In this document: piece by piece, positions 44,404 to 52,814 of the stretch
Layout: every line of letters starts with the position of its first letter
Numbering within the stretch: the first letter of the stretch is position 1
Assembly: GCF_947492405.1 (NCBI RefSeq)
Contig: NZ_CANLMP010000001.1
Coordinates: 496,001-560,000 of the forward strand
Source: an uncultured Aquimarina sp.
GTDB taxonomy: Bacteria; Bacteroidota; Bacteroidia; Flavobacteriales; Flavobacteriaceae
Direction: 5' to 3'
Length of the DNA: 64,000 nt
Notes under the pieces: model-generated
Databases searched by the model: none
Seen by the model: the letters and a program-made list of their open reading frames with translations, nothing else
What the model was told of the DNA's origin: nothing
Position numbers and translations under genes: made by a program

Positions 44404-44447
44404 CAAACCTAATTTCATTAAAGAAGAATTCTTTGTGTTTTCCCACA
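44404..44447 (-). promoter_or_regulatory. operator TGTGG-N4-ACACA plus TAGGTTTG -7
   Basis: Minus strand: TGTGGGAAAACACA (44447-44434), 22 bp, TAGGTTTG (44411-44404), 28 bp, ATG at 44375. Spacings are identical to those of the 42917 promoter, and the leader shares GTATTAAT. Confidence 0.7.
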
Positions 44448-44513
44448 ATACAAGATATTTTACTGGTAAGAATATAGGATGCCTAAATATTAAATATGAG
44501 TTTTACATTATTA

Positions 44514-45074
44514 TTATTCAATTAATCCACGTTTTTTTAACCTCTTAATATGTTTGTCGAGACTCTTTTCTATTTGGAACATTCGCATTACTGGAGAGTT
44601 AAACGCACTAGTGGTTTTAGATGCAAAATCTTTTAAGGAATCCAATGCATCATTATAACTTTCATTAATCATGAGTTGAAGATCAAGTTGATATTCTGAT
44701 TTAATCTTTTCCCGTAATCTTATCAATTCAGAGTACGTATTATATTTTGCAGTCTTATTACTTATTTTGACGATTGGGGACCAAAGCATTGGAATCACAA
44801 TGAATCCTTCAAAATAAGTCTGTGCATATTCGATATCCTTTTTGAATTTAGAATAGAACCTGTTATAGTCATCCGGTCTTTTATTAGTTACATATTGTAA
44901 ACCACCAGTATGCGTTGCAACCTCGCATACATAGATTTTCTTATCAACAAGCTTTATACCAACAACATCAATTTCTCCTTGAATATCAGGGTTCACTATG
45001 TTGTAGGTAATAAAATCACAGCGTAAGATGTGACTCAAATATTCTCCACAGATTTCTTCTCCTATATTTTGCAT
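44514..45074 (-). CDS. PD-(D/E)XK-like protein
   Basis: 186 residues. The core IQGEIDVVGIKLVDKKIYVC followed by EVATHTGG has the Asp strand-turn-strand Glu layout of restriction-endonuclease-like proteins (D in GEIDVVG, E in CEVAT), though the usual Lys after Glu is replaced by Ala. After it come helices with ISNKTAKYNTYSEL and DLQLMINESYNDA, and a Lys/Arg-rich end. It may be an inactive or atypical nuclease, or a DNA-binding variant. It is 24 bases after the response regulator gene and shares that transcript. Confidence 0.6.
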   Translation of the reverse strand: MQNIGEEICGEYLSHILRCDFITYNIVNPDIQGEIDVVGIKLVDKKIYVCEVATHTGGLQYVTNKRPDDYNRFYSKFKKDIEYAQTYFEGFIVIPMLWSPIVKISNKTAKYNTYSELIRLREKIKSEYQLDLQLMINESYNDALDSLKDFASKTTSAFNSPVMRMFQIEKSLDKHIKRLKKRGLIE

Positions 45075-45098
45075 TTTTATTATATGAATTATTTATGA

Positions 45099-45770
45099 TT
45101 ATGATATCAACCCCATTCCATCCACCAAATGGATTAATTGAATGGTAGTTTTGGCATCAAAGTCTTGGCGTAGTTTTCGGATACGATCTTCAATAGATCG
45201 TTTGCTGTTGGGTTCGATACCTTTTTCTGCAAATTGATGACTTATTTCATCTTGCTTATATCCGTTGGCTAATAGTTGTAATAACTGTATCTCGTATGGA
45301 TCTAATTGTGTTACATTATTTTGCCGCAGTGCATGTTTAGAAACCGGACAACTAAAAGTGTTTCCTTTATATACCTGAGTAATTGCCTTTTTTAATTCTG
45401 ATAATCCATAGAGCCCTTTGCAAACATAGCCATTGATGTGATGATTTTCAAAAAGGGATTTGACAATCGCAGGTTTATCCTCTCCACTAAAGACAATGAT
45501 CTTGATATCTGGCTGAATGCTTTTAACTGTGGCAATAAGCTGCTTTCCAGAAGTAATTTTATGAGATATTCGAGCATCCAAATTAAAAGATAGGTCGCTA
45601 ATCAGTAGGTCATATGGTTCGCCCTTTTGTATAGCTTCCTTTATTTTTGATAAGGTTTTATCACAAGATTGTGTGTTATCAACTGTTGCCTCAGTGGATG
45701 TACTGATAGATGATACAATCCCAAGATTGTCACTATCACTATCCTCTGCAATAATAATTCTCTTAAACAT
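45099..45770 (-). CDS. LuxR/NarL family response regulator
   Basis: 223 residues. Receiver: IIIAEDSDSDN at the N-terminus, phospho-acceptor Asp in YDLLISDLSFNLDARISH (about 54-71), Ser in IIVFSGEDKP and Lys in GYVCKGLYGLSELKKAI. Output: LDPYEIQLLQLLANGYKQDE to the HTH SKRSIEDRIRKLRQDF, a LuxR-type winged segment. The receiver is slightly longer than usual because of an insertion after the Asp. It is 11 bases after the kinase gene and likely its partner. It is the best local candidate to bind TGTGG-N4-CCACA, by proximity only. Confidence 0.92.
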   Translation of the reverse strand: MFKRIIIAEDSDSDNLGIVSSISTSTEATVDNTQSCDKTLSKIKEAIQKGEPYDLLISDLSFNLDARISHKITSGKQLIATVKSIQPDIKIIVFSGEDKPAIVKSLFENHHINGYVCKGLYGLSELKKAITQVYKGNTFSCPVSKHALRQNNVTQLDPYEIQLLQLLANGYKQDEISHQFAEKGIEPNSKRSIEDRIRKLRQDFDAKTTIQLIHLVDGMGLIS

Positions 45771-45781
45771 AGTCTTTGGTA

Positions 45782-47713
45782 TTATGGGGCGAACTCAATA
45801 ATAGATTTAAAACCTTTTTGTGGTTTTGTTTCAAAAGTAATAGTTCCTTTCATATCCTTTATGCGGTTTTCCACATTGTAAAGGCCATTCTTACGTTTTT
45901 GAACCGCATTAAGATCAGTACCAATTCCGTTGTCAGTATACTTCACGATAATATTCTTTTTCTCTTTAGTGATACCTACAGATACGATAGTAGCCTGACT
46001 ATGTTTTTTCATATTAGTTAATAGCTCTTTTAGTACCCAATAGAGTTCTACTTTTTTATAATCTGCTACAGACGTCCAAAAATCGTCTTTTAATGTATTC
46101 GTAAAAACTTTGATATGTTCATTCCCATAAGAATTTAAAAGGGATAACAGTTCATCTCCATATTCTGGTCCTATTTCTATCGTATGATTGCGAGAAAAAT
46201 CTCGTACTTTATGATACACCGCATCCAATCCACTAATAATAGAAGTGCCAGTTGAATTTTTAGATAGATTATTTTCGTTTTGTAGTTGTGACATTAAATA
46301 AAACACATCGTTACCCACTTCATCGTGTAGTTTTTTGGAAAGTCTCTTTTCGGTGGTGTGGCGTTCTAATACTTTTTCTTTTTTGTGTTTAGTTTGGAGA
46401 TAGAAGAAAAGGAAAATAGAGCAGAGAATGGTGAAAATACCTATTCCAGAATAAATGGTATTTTGGGTAATCCTTTTTTGATCAATTAGCTCTTTGTTTT
46501 TTTTCTCAGTAATTAATGCTTTTTCCAGTTTATTATTGTCATATATCATGGCAGCATATCTACTTCCAGATAATTTCTGTTCATTGAACAAACTATCTTT
46601 TAATTGTAATTCTAAATTTGTGTATTTTATGGTTTCGTTTGGTGAATGTTTTCTCAAATATTCGATGGCATCTAATCTATCTTCAATATTGTTTTGCTCC
46701 ACAGTTAATTTATAGAGTTTCTTCGCATAATCAATGGCTTTTACTGAGTCTTTTTGGCTATAAAAAAACATTAAATGTTCATTACTAGCGATTAAACCCG
46801 ACGCATTTTTTAAACTATCTCGTAATCGTAAAGATTCTAGTAATTCCCTTTCTACATCTACATTAGAATCTGCAAGCCATTTTGTATAAGCAAAGTTATC
46901 TAACACCCGTGCATATTCCTTCTTGTTTTTAGCTATATTTTTATCCTTAATGAGAGCTGAGTAACGTTTAATAACTTGACCAAACTCCTCATTTTCTCTG
47001 AGAATTAGTAACTCGGTATTTTCCAGTATCTTTTTTGCTTTAGCAGAAGTAGAATATTCATATGCTTTATTAATATAAATTTTGGCTTGATTATAATTTT
47101 TTTGTTTTCTGTAATCAATGGCAAGATTTAAATAAACGGAAGTAAGTCCAACACTATCTTTGATAGGCTCTAGGTATTCCAATGCTTCCACCAAAAGACT
47201 TTCCCCAAGATTGTAATTGCCATCATAAATCAGAATTCTTGCCATTCTATCTAATTTTTTTCCAGCTTCTGAGCTATCCTTAATTTGGGTATAAACGTAC
47301 TTGGATTTATCTAAATAATAGAATGCAGAATCGTTAATGTTCTTGTTTAAAAAGTTTTCGCCTATTTTGAAATACGCTTTGCCAATACTAGCAGAATCTT
47401 TTGCTTTTATTGCATATGTGAGCATTTTTTTGGCTACTGGTAAAACACTATCCAAATAGTTTTCTTTTTTATATAAATATGCTTTAAGAGAAAGAGATTT
47501 AATCACAATCGAATCTAAATTCAGAGCAATAGCTCTTTGTTCTGCTTCAGTAAGGTAATACAGGCGTTCTTTTAGCAATCGTTCTTTTTGTTTACCTAGC
47601 TCAAAATAATATACAGGATGATCTTTAGAGAACTTTTCGGTACTAGATGAGTCAGGAGAACTACACTGGGTGAGTAATAGAAGAAATAAAAAGGATTTTA
47701 TTAAAATTTTCAA
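45782..47713 (-). CDS. TPR-domain lipoprotein-type sensor histidine kinase
   Basis: 643 residues: lipobox-like leader (FLLLLTQCSSPD), about seven TPR-like helical pairs (about 30-370; SIGKAYFKIGENFLNK, SVYLNLAIDYRKQKNYNQAK), a membrane segment (IYSGIGIFTILCSIFLFFYL, about 410-430), a HisKA_3-type dimer helix with phospho-acceptor His in RLSKKLHDEVGNDVFYLM, and an ATPase domain ending GLYNVENRIKDMKGTITFE. The N-box ELLTNMKKHSQA is also typical. The periplasmic TPR part probably senses another protein. It pairs with the LuxR-type regulator. Confidence 0.93.
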   Translation of the reverse strand: MKILIKSFLFLLLLTQCSSPDSSSTEKFSKDHPVYYFELGKQKERLLKERLYYLTEAEQRAIALNLDSIVIKSLSLKAYLYKKENYLDSVLPVAKKMLTYAIKAKDSASIGKAYFKIGENFLNKNINDSAFYYLDKSKYVYTQIKDSSEAGKKLDRMARILIYDGNYNLGESLLVEALEYLEPIKDSVGLTSVYLNLAIDYRKQKNYNQAKIYINKAYEYSTSAKAKKILENTELLILRENEEFGQVIKRYSALIKDKNIAKNKKEYARVLDNFAYTKWLADSNVDVERELLESLRLRDSLKNASGLIASNEHLMFFYSQKDSVKAIDYAKKLYKLTVEQNNIEDRLDAIEYLRKHSPNETIKYTNLELQLKDSLFNEQKLSGSRYAAMIYDNNKLEKALITEKKNKELIDQKRITQNTIYSGIGIFTILCSIFLFFYLQTKHKKEKVLERHTTEKRLSKKLHDEVGNDVFYLMSQLQNENNLSKNSTGTSIISGLDAVYHKVRDFSRNHTIEIGPEYGDELLSLLNSYGNEHIKVFTNTLKDDFWTSVADYKKVELYWVLKELLTNMKKHSQATIVSVGITKEKKNIIVKYTDNGIGTDLNAVQKRKNGLYNVENRIKDMKGTITFETKPQKGFKSIIEFAP

Positions 47714-47749
47714 GAGTGTTTAGGTTCAAAATTCCCTGTAAATTAAATA

Positions 47750-47786
47750 AAAAAGGTCATATTCAATATAAGAATATGACCTTTTT
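47750..47786. terminator. bidirectional hairpin terminator
   Basis: Perfect 15-bp arms (47750-47764, 47772-47786; core AAGGTCATATTC) with a 7-nt loop and T residues in the minus direction; it ends the small lipoprotein gene. Confidence 0.85.
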
Positions 47787-47801
47787 ACCAATTTAGATTA
47801 T

Positions 47802-47963
47802 CTATCCTTCATCTTCTTCTGAACTTTCTTGACCTAAATCTCCATCTTCCCCTTCGGTGGCTAATTCTTCGATAGCAATTTCTTCTGCTATATCAGAGGT
47901 TGTACATGAAAATATTGATAAACTAAACATTACTATTGCTAAAATTACAAATGAATTTCTCAT
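47802..47963 (-). CDS. 53-residue acidic lipoprotein
   Basis: MRNSFVILAIVMFSLSIFSC is a full lipoprotein leader with Cys20, followed by TTSDIAEEIAIEELATEGED and a tail of Glu, Asp, Gly and Ser (23 or so mature residues are acidic-rich). It is bounded by a terminator 15 bp after its stop, so it is a separate short transcript. No homologue known to me; a small acidic surface or periplasmic peptide. Confidence 0.72.
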   Translation of the reverse strand: MRNSFVILAIVMFSLSIFSCTTSDIAEEIAIEELATEGEDGDLGQESSEEDEG

Positions 47964-48269
47964 CTTTTTTTGTTTTTAAAAATTTGACAATAGTGTTGCT
48001 GTCCGGATATTAAATCCAGAGAATTATTACCGGTCACAACACCGTTAAATGAGAAAAGGCCTTTTCTGTTTTTGAGAAGTATGTTTGGAAATAGTCAGAC
48101 AGAAAAAGCTTGTTGTACTTCTCGGATCAACTCACAGATCCTGTCTTATATTTCCAGTTTTGAATTAGTTTGTGTTATACAAACATTTTTGTTTTTAAAG
48201 CTTTGTAAAACGTCAACTAATTCCTGTTACGTTACACTACAAATATTTTATAAATGGTAAGATTTTGAA

Positions 48270-48307
48270 TGGAAATTGTGTGGAAGTCTCGTGGAATTTT
48301 GATGGAA
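48270..48307 (+). promoter_or_regulatory. four TGGAA half-sites at exact 11-bp spacing
   Basis: TGGAA starts at 48270, 48281, 48292 and 48303; preceding bases AA, TG, CG, GA make the second TGTGGAA, equal to one half of the operator TGTGGAAAACCACA. The reverse complement TTCCA follows at 48338 and 48352. Confidence 0.6.
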
Positions 48308-48330
48308 ACCAGTAAAAATGGTAACTACAA

Positions 48331-48375
48331 TGTGATTTTCCACAATTAGATTTCCATGGAAATTCCTTATTTTAG
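48331..48375 (+). promoter_or_regulatory. operator TGTGA-N4-CCACA plus -7-like box
   Basis: TGTGATTTTCCACA (48331-48344), 23 bp, TATTTTAG (48368-48375), 19 bp, ATG at 48395. It resembles the two minus-strand promoters but the -7 box has one mismatch to TAnnTTTG and the spacings differ slightly. Confidence 0.5.
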
Positions 48376-48394
48376 GGTAAGACACTAACAATTT

Positions 48395-49174
48395 ATGGAG
48401 GAATTCAAGAAAATTGTGGCTTTATCTTTTATTGAAGCCTATAAAAAATATCCCTTTACAAAGACCAAAACAGCCTTATCTAAGAAAATTTCAGAAGAGA
48501 TTACTGAAAAGGAAGAAGGAGAAGCAGATGAGAAGCATTATAAATCATTAGTAAACTATTATGATTATTTCTTTAATCAAGGAAGTAATAAGCAAGAACC
48601 TACAGAAACAATGGTTAATAAACTCTTGAGTTTTCTGAATTATGATTCAAGAGAGCAGTTTGTTAAGAACCAACCTATTGATGACGGATACTTAGATAAT
48701 GTTCCTTTTGTAAAGAATGTTTTGGTAACAGAACCAGAAGATTCTACCGGAGATGATATAAAGATTGATCCTCCTGAAGATGTTGAAGAAGATGATAGTG
48801 ATAGTAATAGTAATTGGGTTAGAAAAATAGTAGTTACGATCTCTATTGCTATTCCATCTATGATTGTATTATATTTCGTTATCAATTGGCAACAAAAAGA
48901 ATGTATGGTTTGGAAAGAGGATCATTATGAAAGCGCAAGTTGTAATACAAAAGGTATTAGTCTTAACTATAATCAGGATTGGGTTGACAATTTTAAGAAA
49001 GCACAAAATGATACTATTGAAACCTTTTTCAAACAAGGGGATACCTTATATTGGTATTTTAAGAGAAATAATAAAGTAGAGCTTTTTACAAAATCGGGGA
49101 TGCATCCCGTAGAAAATGTAACACTGAAACCAATTACTGAGACGATAGTTCGTAATTATATATTGAAAGAATGA
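48395..49174 (+). CDS. bitopic membrane protein with helical N-terminal domain
   Basis: 259 residues. N-terminal cytosolic helical domain (about 1-95: FKKIVALSFIEAYKKYPFTK, KSLVNYYDYFFNQ), an acidic linker (about 118-140), one membrane segment (KIVVTISIAIPSMIVLYFVI), then an extracytoplasmic domain (about 165-259: CMVWKEDHYESASCNTKG, two Cys). The N-terminal domain resembles one found in other flavobacterial proteins, but I cannot name it. A transmembrane signalling role is possible. The promoter carries the TGTGG-type dyad. Confidence 0.65.
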   Translation: MEEFKKIVALSFIEAYKKYPFTKTKTALSKKISEEITEKEEGEADEKHYKSLVNYYDYFFNQGSNKQEPTETMVNKLLSFLNYDSREQFVKNQPIDDGYLDNVPFVKNVLVTEPEDSTGDDIKIDPPEDVEEDDSDSNSNWVRKIVVTISIAIPSMIVLYFVINWQQKECMVWKEDHYESASCNTKGISLNYNQDWVDNFKKAQNDTIETFFKQGDTLYWYFKRNNKVELFTKSGMHPVENVTLKPITETIVRNYILKE

Positions 49175-49351
49175 ATTTCTTATTTAAATTAAAAAAAAAA
49201 CCTAATCTAAATACCACAAACAATTAACTAAACCTTTCGGTTATTTATGTAGAGGTTTTCCTTCCCAAAGAAAAATACATATAAAAAACACCATATATTA
49301 TAGTAACATTTTTTGTATTTAAGACACTTACTAATAGATATACTATTATAT

Positions 49352-49456
49352 ATGATACCAATAGCTTTACTGATAATAATTTTGGTGTTTTTAGGAGCAA
49401 GTTCAAGAAATCCCAGAGCCACGAAAAGATTTAAAAGACGATATAAGAAAAAGTAG
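49352..49456 (+). CDS. 34-residue membrane peptide with basic tail
   Basis: MIPIALLIIILVFLGASSRN followed by PRATKRFKRRYKKK. One membrane segment plus a strongly basic tail, like small stress peptides. The short length makes it uncertain. Confidence 0.4.
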   Translation: MIPIALLIIILVFLGASSRNPRATKRFKRRYKKK

Positions 49457-49525
49457 AGGCACAATGGTATTTTGCTAGATAGAGCTGTTCAGTAAATTTT
49501 TAAGTTATAAGAAAATATAGGTAAC

Positions 49526-49960
49526 GTGAAATTAGTTGATAAAAAACAAAAATGGAAAGGACAGTTCACTTATCAAGATGGATATAGTGATATTGATCAA
49601 TATAGAGAGGTAATATTTGAGATGGAGATCAAAGTTGATAACGATTCTTTTGTTGGAATATCTAAAGATTCAGAATCCAAAGAGTTATTTGATAAACCAG
49701 CTTCTGTAAAAGGTTTTTTTGATAATGATATGATTAGTTTTGTTCTAAAATATCCATATTCTTATTATAGAGATGATGATGGTACGTTAGTAGTGGAGAA
49801 AGGGTATGAGCATCCCGATATTCAGTATATAGGGTTTTATGATGAAGATCTTAAAGAATATAAAGGTAATTGGGAGATTGTCGTAGATCAAGAAACTTAT
49901 GGTACTGATAACCTTCTTGAAGTAGTAAATGGTGGTTTCCAATTAAGAAGAATAGATTAG
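49526..49960 (+). CDS. hypothetical beta-rich cytosolic protein
   Basis: 144 residues without signal or membrane segment. Alternating strands (KWKGQFTYQDGYSDIDQYRE, VIFEMEIKVDNDSFVGISKD, MISFVLKYPYSYYRDDDGTL) suggest a small antiparallel barrel or lipocalin-like fold; the ending GGFQLRRID is its last strand. Likely cotranscribed with the GldL-like gene 29 bases later. Confidence 0.6.
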   Translation: MKLVDKKQKWKGQFTYQDGYSDIDQYREVIFEMEIKVDNDSFVGISKDSESKELFDKPASVKGFFDNDMISFVLKYPYSYYRDDDGTLVVEKGYEHPDIQYIGFYDEDLKEYKGNWEIVVDQETYGTDNLLEVVNGGFQLRRID

Positions 49961-49989
49961 AAATATTTATAAAGAAGAATTAAAATAAC

Positions 49990-50502
49990 ATGCTTAGTAA
50001 CCAAACCCTCACCATACTAATTATCCTAGGAGTCCTAATGAGTGTAACTGGCTTGTTTTTATCCTCATTCACTACAGTTGCCAATAGTGATTTTTTACTG
50101 ACTTGGGGACTATGGTTAATTGAAATGGGAGGGATGTTCTTATTATTATCCAATGGAACATTTCTTAAAACCATCTATTCACGTATTGTTATGGGTTTAT
50201 TAGCAGTAGTTTTAATTGGTTCAGCTTTTAAAATTATGCATTGGCCCTTTGGTAATCCTATTCTGGTTGGTGGATGTATCGGTATTGTTATTTCTTATTT
50301 GATACACTTTCTTAAAAAACCAATAAAAAAACGAATAGACTATCTAAAAATGGTTTGGGTTATTGTACTATATATAGGTGCGGCTCTAAGATTATATCAT
50401 ATCATTCCCCGAGATTATAGGATCCTTACTACTGTATTAATGATCCTAGCTTTAATGGATTATATGTTACCTAAGATTAAAAATAAAACTCTGTTCGAAT
50501 AA
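49990..50502 (+). CDS. membrane protein with GldL-like motif
   Basis: 170 residues, five or so membrane segments. The block GSAFKIMHWPFGNPIL (about 77-92) is the GldL-type 'G..FKI.HWP' motif of the T9SS motor protein, but the protein lacks GldL's long cytosolic tail and pairs with no gldM, so it is not GldL. The motif is shared by a wider set of flavobacterial membrane proteins of unknown role. Confidence 0.7.
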   Translation: MLSNQTLTILIILGVLMSVTGLFLSSFTTVANSDFLLTWGLWLIEMGGMFLLLSNGTFLKTIYSRIVMGLLAVVLIGSAFKIMHWPFGNPILVGGCIGIVISYLIHFLKKPIKKRIDYLKMVWVIVLYIGAALRLYHIIPRDYRILTTVLMILALMDYMLPKIKNKTLFE

Positions 50503-50631
50503 TAATGTTAAAAATTTCGCTTTTCAGTATTGTTTGAATAGCTATGTTATATAAATCGTCATTCCGTTAAAAACCATTAATTTTGATGTTGAAGAAATCA
50601 ATAAACTATTTGATTTCATAAAAAGAAAAGC

Positions 50632-52710
50632 ATGATTAAATACATAGCCTTATCTATTAGTGTTTTACTAATTGTTTCTTGTAATGGCCAACAAAATCAA
50701 GAAAGCAATTGTCTAAACAATCCCCTTAAGATTAAAGAAGATAACATACTACTAACTTCAATAGAAGCATTTACCCTGAGTGAGTCTAAAACCTTTTTAG
50801 AAGAACAGTACAATAGCATAGAAACTTTAATTAACTTTTCTGAAGCGAACCTTGAATTTTCATTGACCTCTGGCGAATCAATGAATGAAGAAGAACCTAA
50901 ATTCAGTGATTCATTTTATCAGTTGTTGCCTAAAGATTCTTTAGAAGGCAAATTGGATACCTTCTTTAATACTATGTATATGAGACAGGAAATTCAATAT
51001 CCTGATTCTTATCTGCAAATTCCATTTGATCGCTATTATTTGGATGTAAAACTTATTAAAGATTTCTGGGAAGAAGATAAAAATTTACCCAGATTTAACA
51101 TCAATACTATATTTTATGGGGATAAAACAAGAGTAAAAGACACGACCTCTTTTCAGAAAGACTCTTATAGATCATTAGCGACACAGATACCATCCTCAAA
51201 ACCTATGGATAGCATTGAGGTACAGGTGTTGTATACATATCCTACTATAAAAGAGATTATATTAGAAAAAAAGGAAACCAAAACGGAACTGCCAGACGGA
51301 TCCATAGTAACAGCGGCTATCTCAGGAAATACGATAAGTCTTCAGTATCCAAATACTATGCATGAAAAAATAGTAGCGGTAGAGGGGATACACGAAACTG
51401 ACAATTATTTAGTATCATCAGGCAGTTCTGGTAGTACGCGACCTACCGAAGAAATGATAACCTATCTAAAATGCTTTAATACTACACTAAAAACGGCGAT
51501 TGATAAAATCGAAAATAAAGAAATGGATACCAATGAAGTATTGCGCAACTTTTTATTGCAAAATGTATCGGAAGCCCCAGAAAATGATCAGTTAAGATTA
51601 CAGAGATTTCAATTTTCGGGTACTTTAAAGAAGGCTAAAGTTTATATACAAACAGGAATTTCTGAAGAAATAAACAAATCCTTAGTATTAAAAAGGTCAG
51701 AACACGATCAAAAAGCTACTAATGGATATTATTTGGCTATTGATAAGAAAACACAGAAGCAAGGACTGGTAGATGAAACAGGAGCGTGGGCTATTCGTCC
51801 TGAATATGAGGACTTACGGATGATGAATGACTATTATTATTCTGGTTTATATAACGATGATTACAATCAATTGTATTGGTTAAACACAAGAGCTAATAGA
51901 CTGGAGCGTGTGAGTTATGAGCTGGACGAAGTTAAAATCTATTCGGATAAGCTTGTAAATATAGAAAGGGAAACCAATGGGCCAGAGGGAATTATCAATG
52001 CAAAAACAGGCAACATGGTCATCCCGATGAAGTATGATTATATCCGACCACAAGAAGGCTTTTTTATTACAGATCTAAATAATAAGGAAGGATTGTATGA
52101 TAAAAATGGAAAAAATATACTACCAGAAGTATTTAATAACATCAGTGTAAAAGATGATATGATTTATACCTCAAAAGAAACCGATGATTCGTATGATGAA
52201 AAGGATATTTATTCACTGAAAGGTGTGAGTATCAAAAATGGTACATGGAACGATTATGATGAATCTTTCGGAAAAGACGGCTTGTTACTAGTAAAATATA
52301 ACTATAAAAAAAACAATGTTCATTACTATGACTATATAGGTTTTATCAATAAAAAAGGAAAAATAGTTGTTAATGTACAGGAATATGAACAGGTAGCGCC
52401 TTTTTCTAATGGACTTGCTGCGGTAAAAGATAAGGAAAGTAAAGCTTGGGGTTATATTGATACAACAGGTAAAGTGGTGATTCCGTTTCAGTATAGTGAA
52501 GCGAAAGCTTTCCAGGAAAGGTATGGGTACGTAGTAAAAAATAAAGAGGCCTTATTAATTGATAGAAATAATAAGGTTTTCAAAAAATTACCAGATACAT
52601 TTAGTAGTGCTTCTCTTCCGTTAGATAGTAATGAAGCGGTGTATCATTTGTATAATGGAGAGACGTATGATGCTGATGGTAATTTAGTGAAAGACAAAGA
52701 ATCGAAATAA
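50632..52710 (+). CDS. WG-repeat lipoprotein
   Basis: 692 residues. Lipoprotein leader (VLLIVSCNGQQN). The N-terminal 350 residues are a helical/beta region of unknown family (NFSEANLEFSLTSGESMNEE). The C-terminal 300 residues hold several WG (beta-propeller-like) repeats, recognised from G.(I/V)(N/D)..G...IP..Y patterns: QGLVDETGAWAIRPEYEDLR, EGIINAKTGNMVIPMKYD, GFINKKGKIVVNVQEYE, WGYIDTTGKVVIPFQYSEA. It should be surface or periplasmic and binds an unknown partner. Confidence 0.85.
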   Translation: MIKYIALSISVLLIVSCNGQQNQESNCLNNPLKIKEDNILLTSIEAFTLSESKTFLEEQYNSIETLINFSEANLEFSLTSGESMNEEEPKFSDSFYQLLPKDSLEGKLDTFFNTMYMRQEIQYPDSYLQIPFDRYYLDVKLIKDFWEEDKNLPRFNINTIFYGDKTRVKDTTSFQKDSYRSLATQIPSSKPMDSIEVQVLYTYPTIKEIILEKKETKTELPDGSIVTAAISGNTISLQYPNTMHEKIVAVEGIHETDNYLVSSGSSGSTRPTEEMITYLKCFNTTLKTAIDKIENKEMDTNEVLRNFLLQNVSEAPENDQLRLQRFQFSGTLKKAKVYIQTGISEEINKSLVLKRSEHDQKATNGYYLAIDKKTQKQGLVDETGAWAIRPEYEDLRMMNDYYYSGLYNDDYNQLYWLNTRANRLERVSYELDEVKIYSDKLVNIERETNGPEGIINAKTGNMVIPMKYDYIRPQEGFFITDLNNKEGLYDKNGKNILPEVFNNISVKDDMIYTSKETDDSYDEKDIYSLKGVSIKNGTWNDYDESFGKDGLLLVKYNYKKNNVHYYDYIGFINKKGKIVVNVQEYEQVAPFSNGLAAVKDKESKAWGYIDTTGKVVIPFQYSEAKAFQERYGYVVKNKEALLIDRNNKVFKKLPDTFSSASLPLDSNEAVYHLYNGETYDADGNLVKDKESK

Positions 52711-52814
52711 GAAAACCTTCAGAATCAAAATGTTTTTTATCTTGGATATATAACTATAAAAAAGCAATTTTAAGTGGACTTTAAGTACATCACTACAACA
52801 AAATAACTAACTAA

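Larger units (their letters stand above)
47964..48394. other. 431-bp regulatory intergenic region
   Basis: No gene is supported. It contains the 16-bp palindrome AGAAAAGGCCTTTTCT (48052-48067), the TGGAA half-site array (48270-48307) and the TGTGA-N4-CCACA dyad (48331-48344), all before the gene at 48395. Confidence 0.6.

Noticed and set aside
48072..48260. 62-residue open frame on plus strand
   Set aside because: It lacks domain features and overlaps the regulatory region with palindromes and half-sites.
49990..50502. gldL of the type IX secretion motor
   Set aside because: The GxxFKIMHWP motif is present but the length, missing coiled-coil tail and absence of gldKMN neighbours argue against it.
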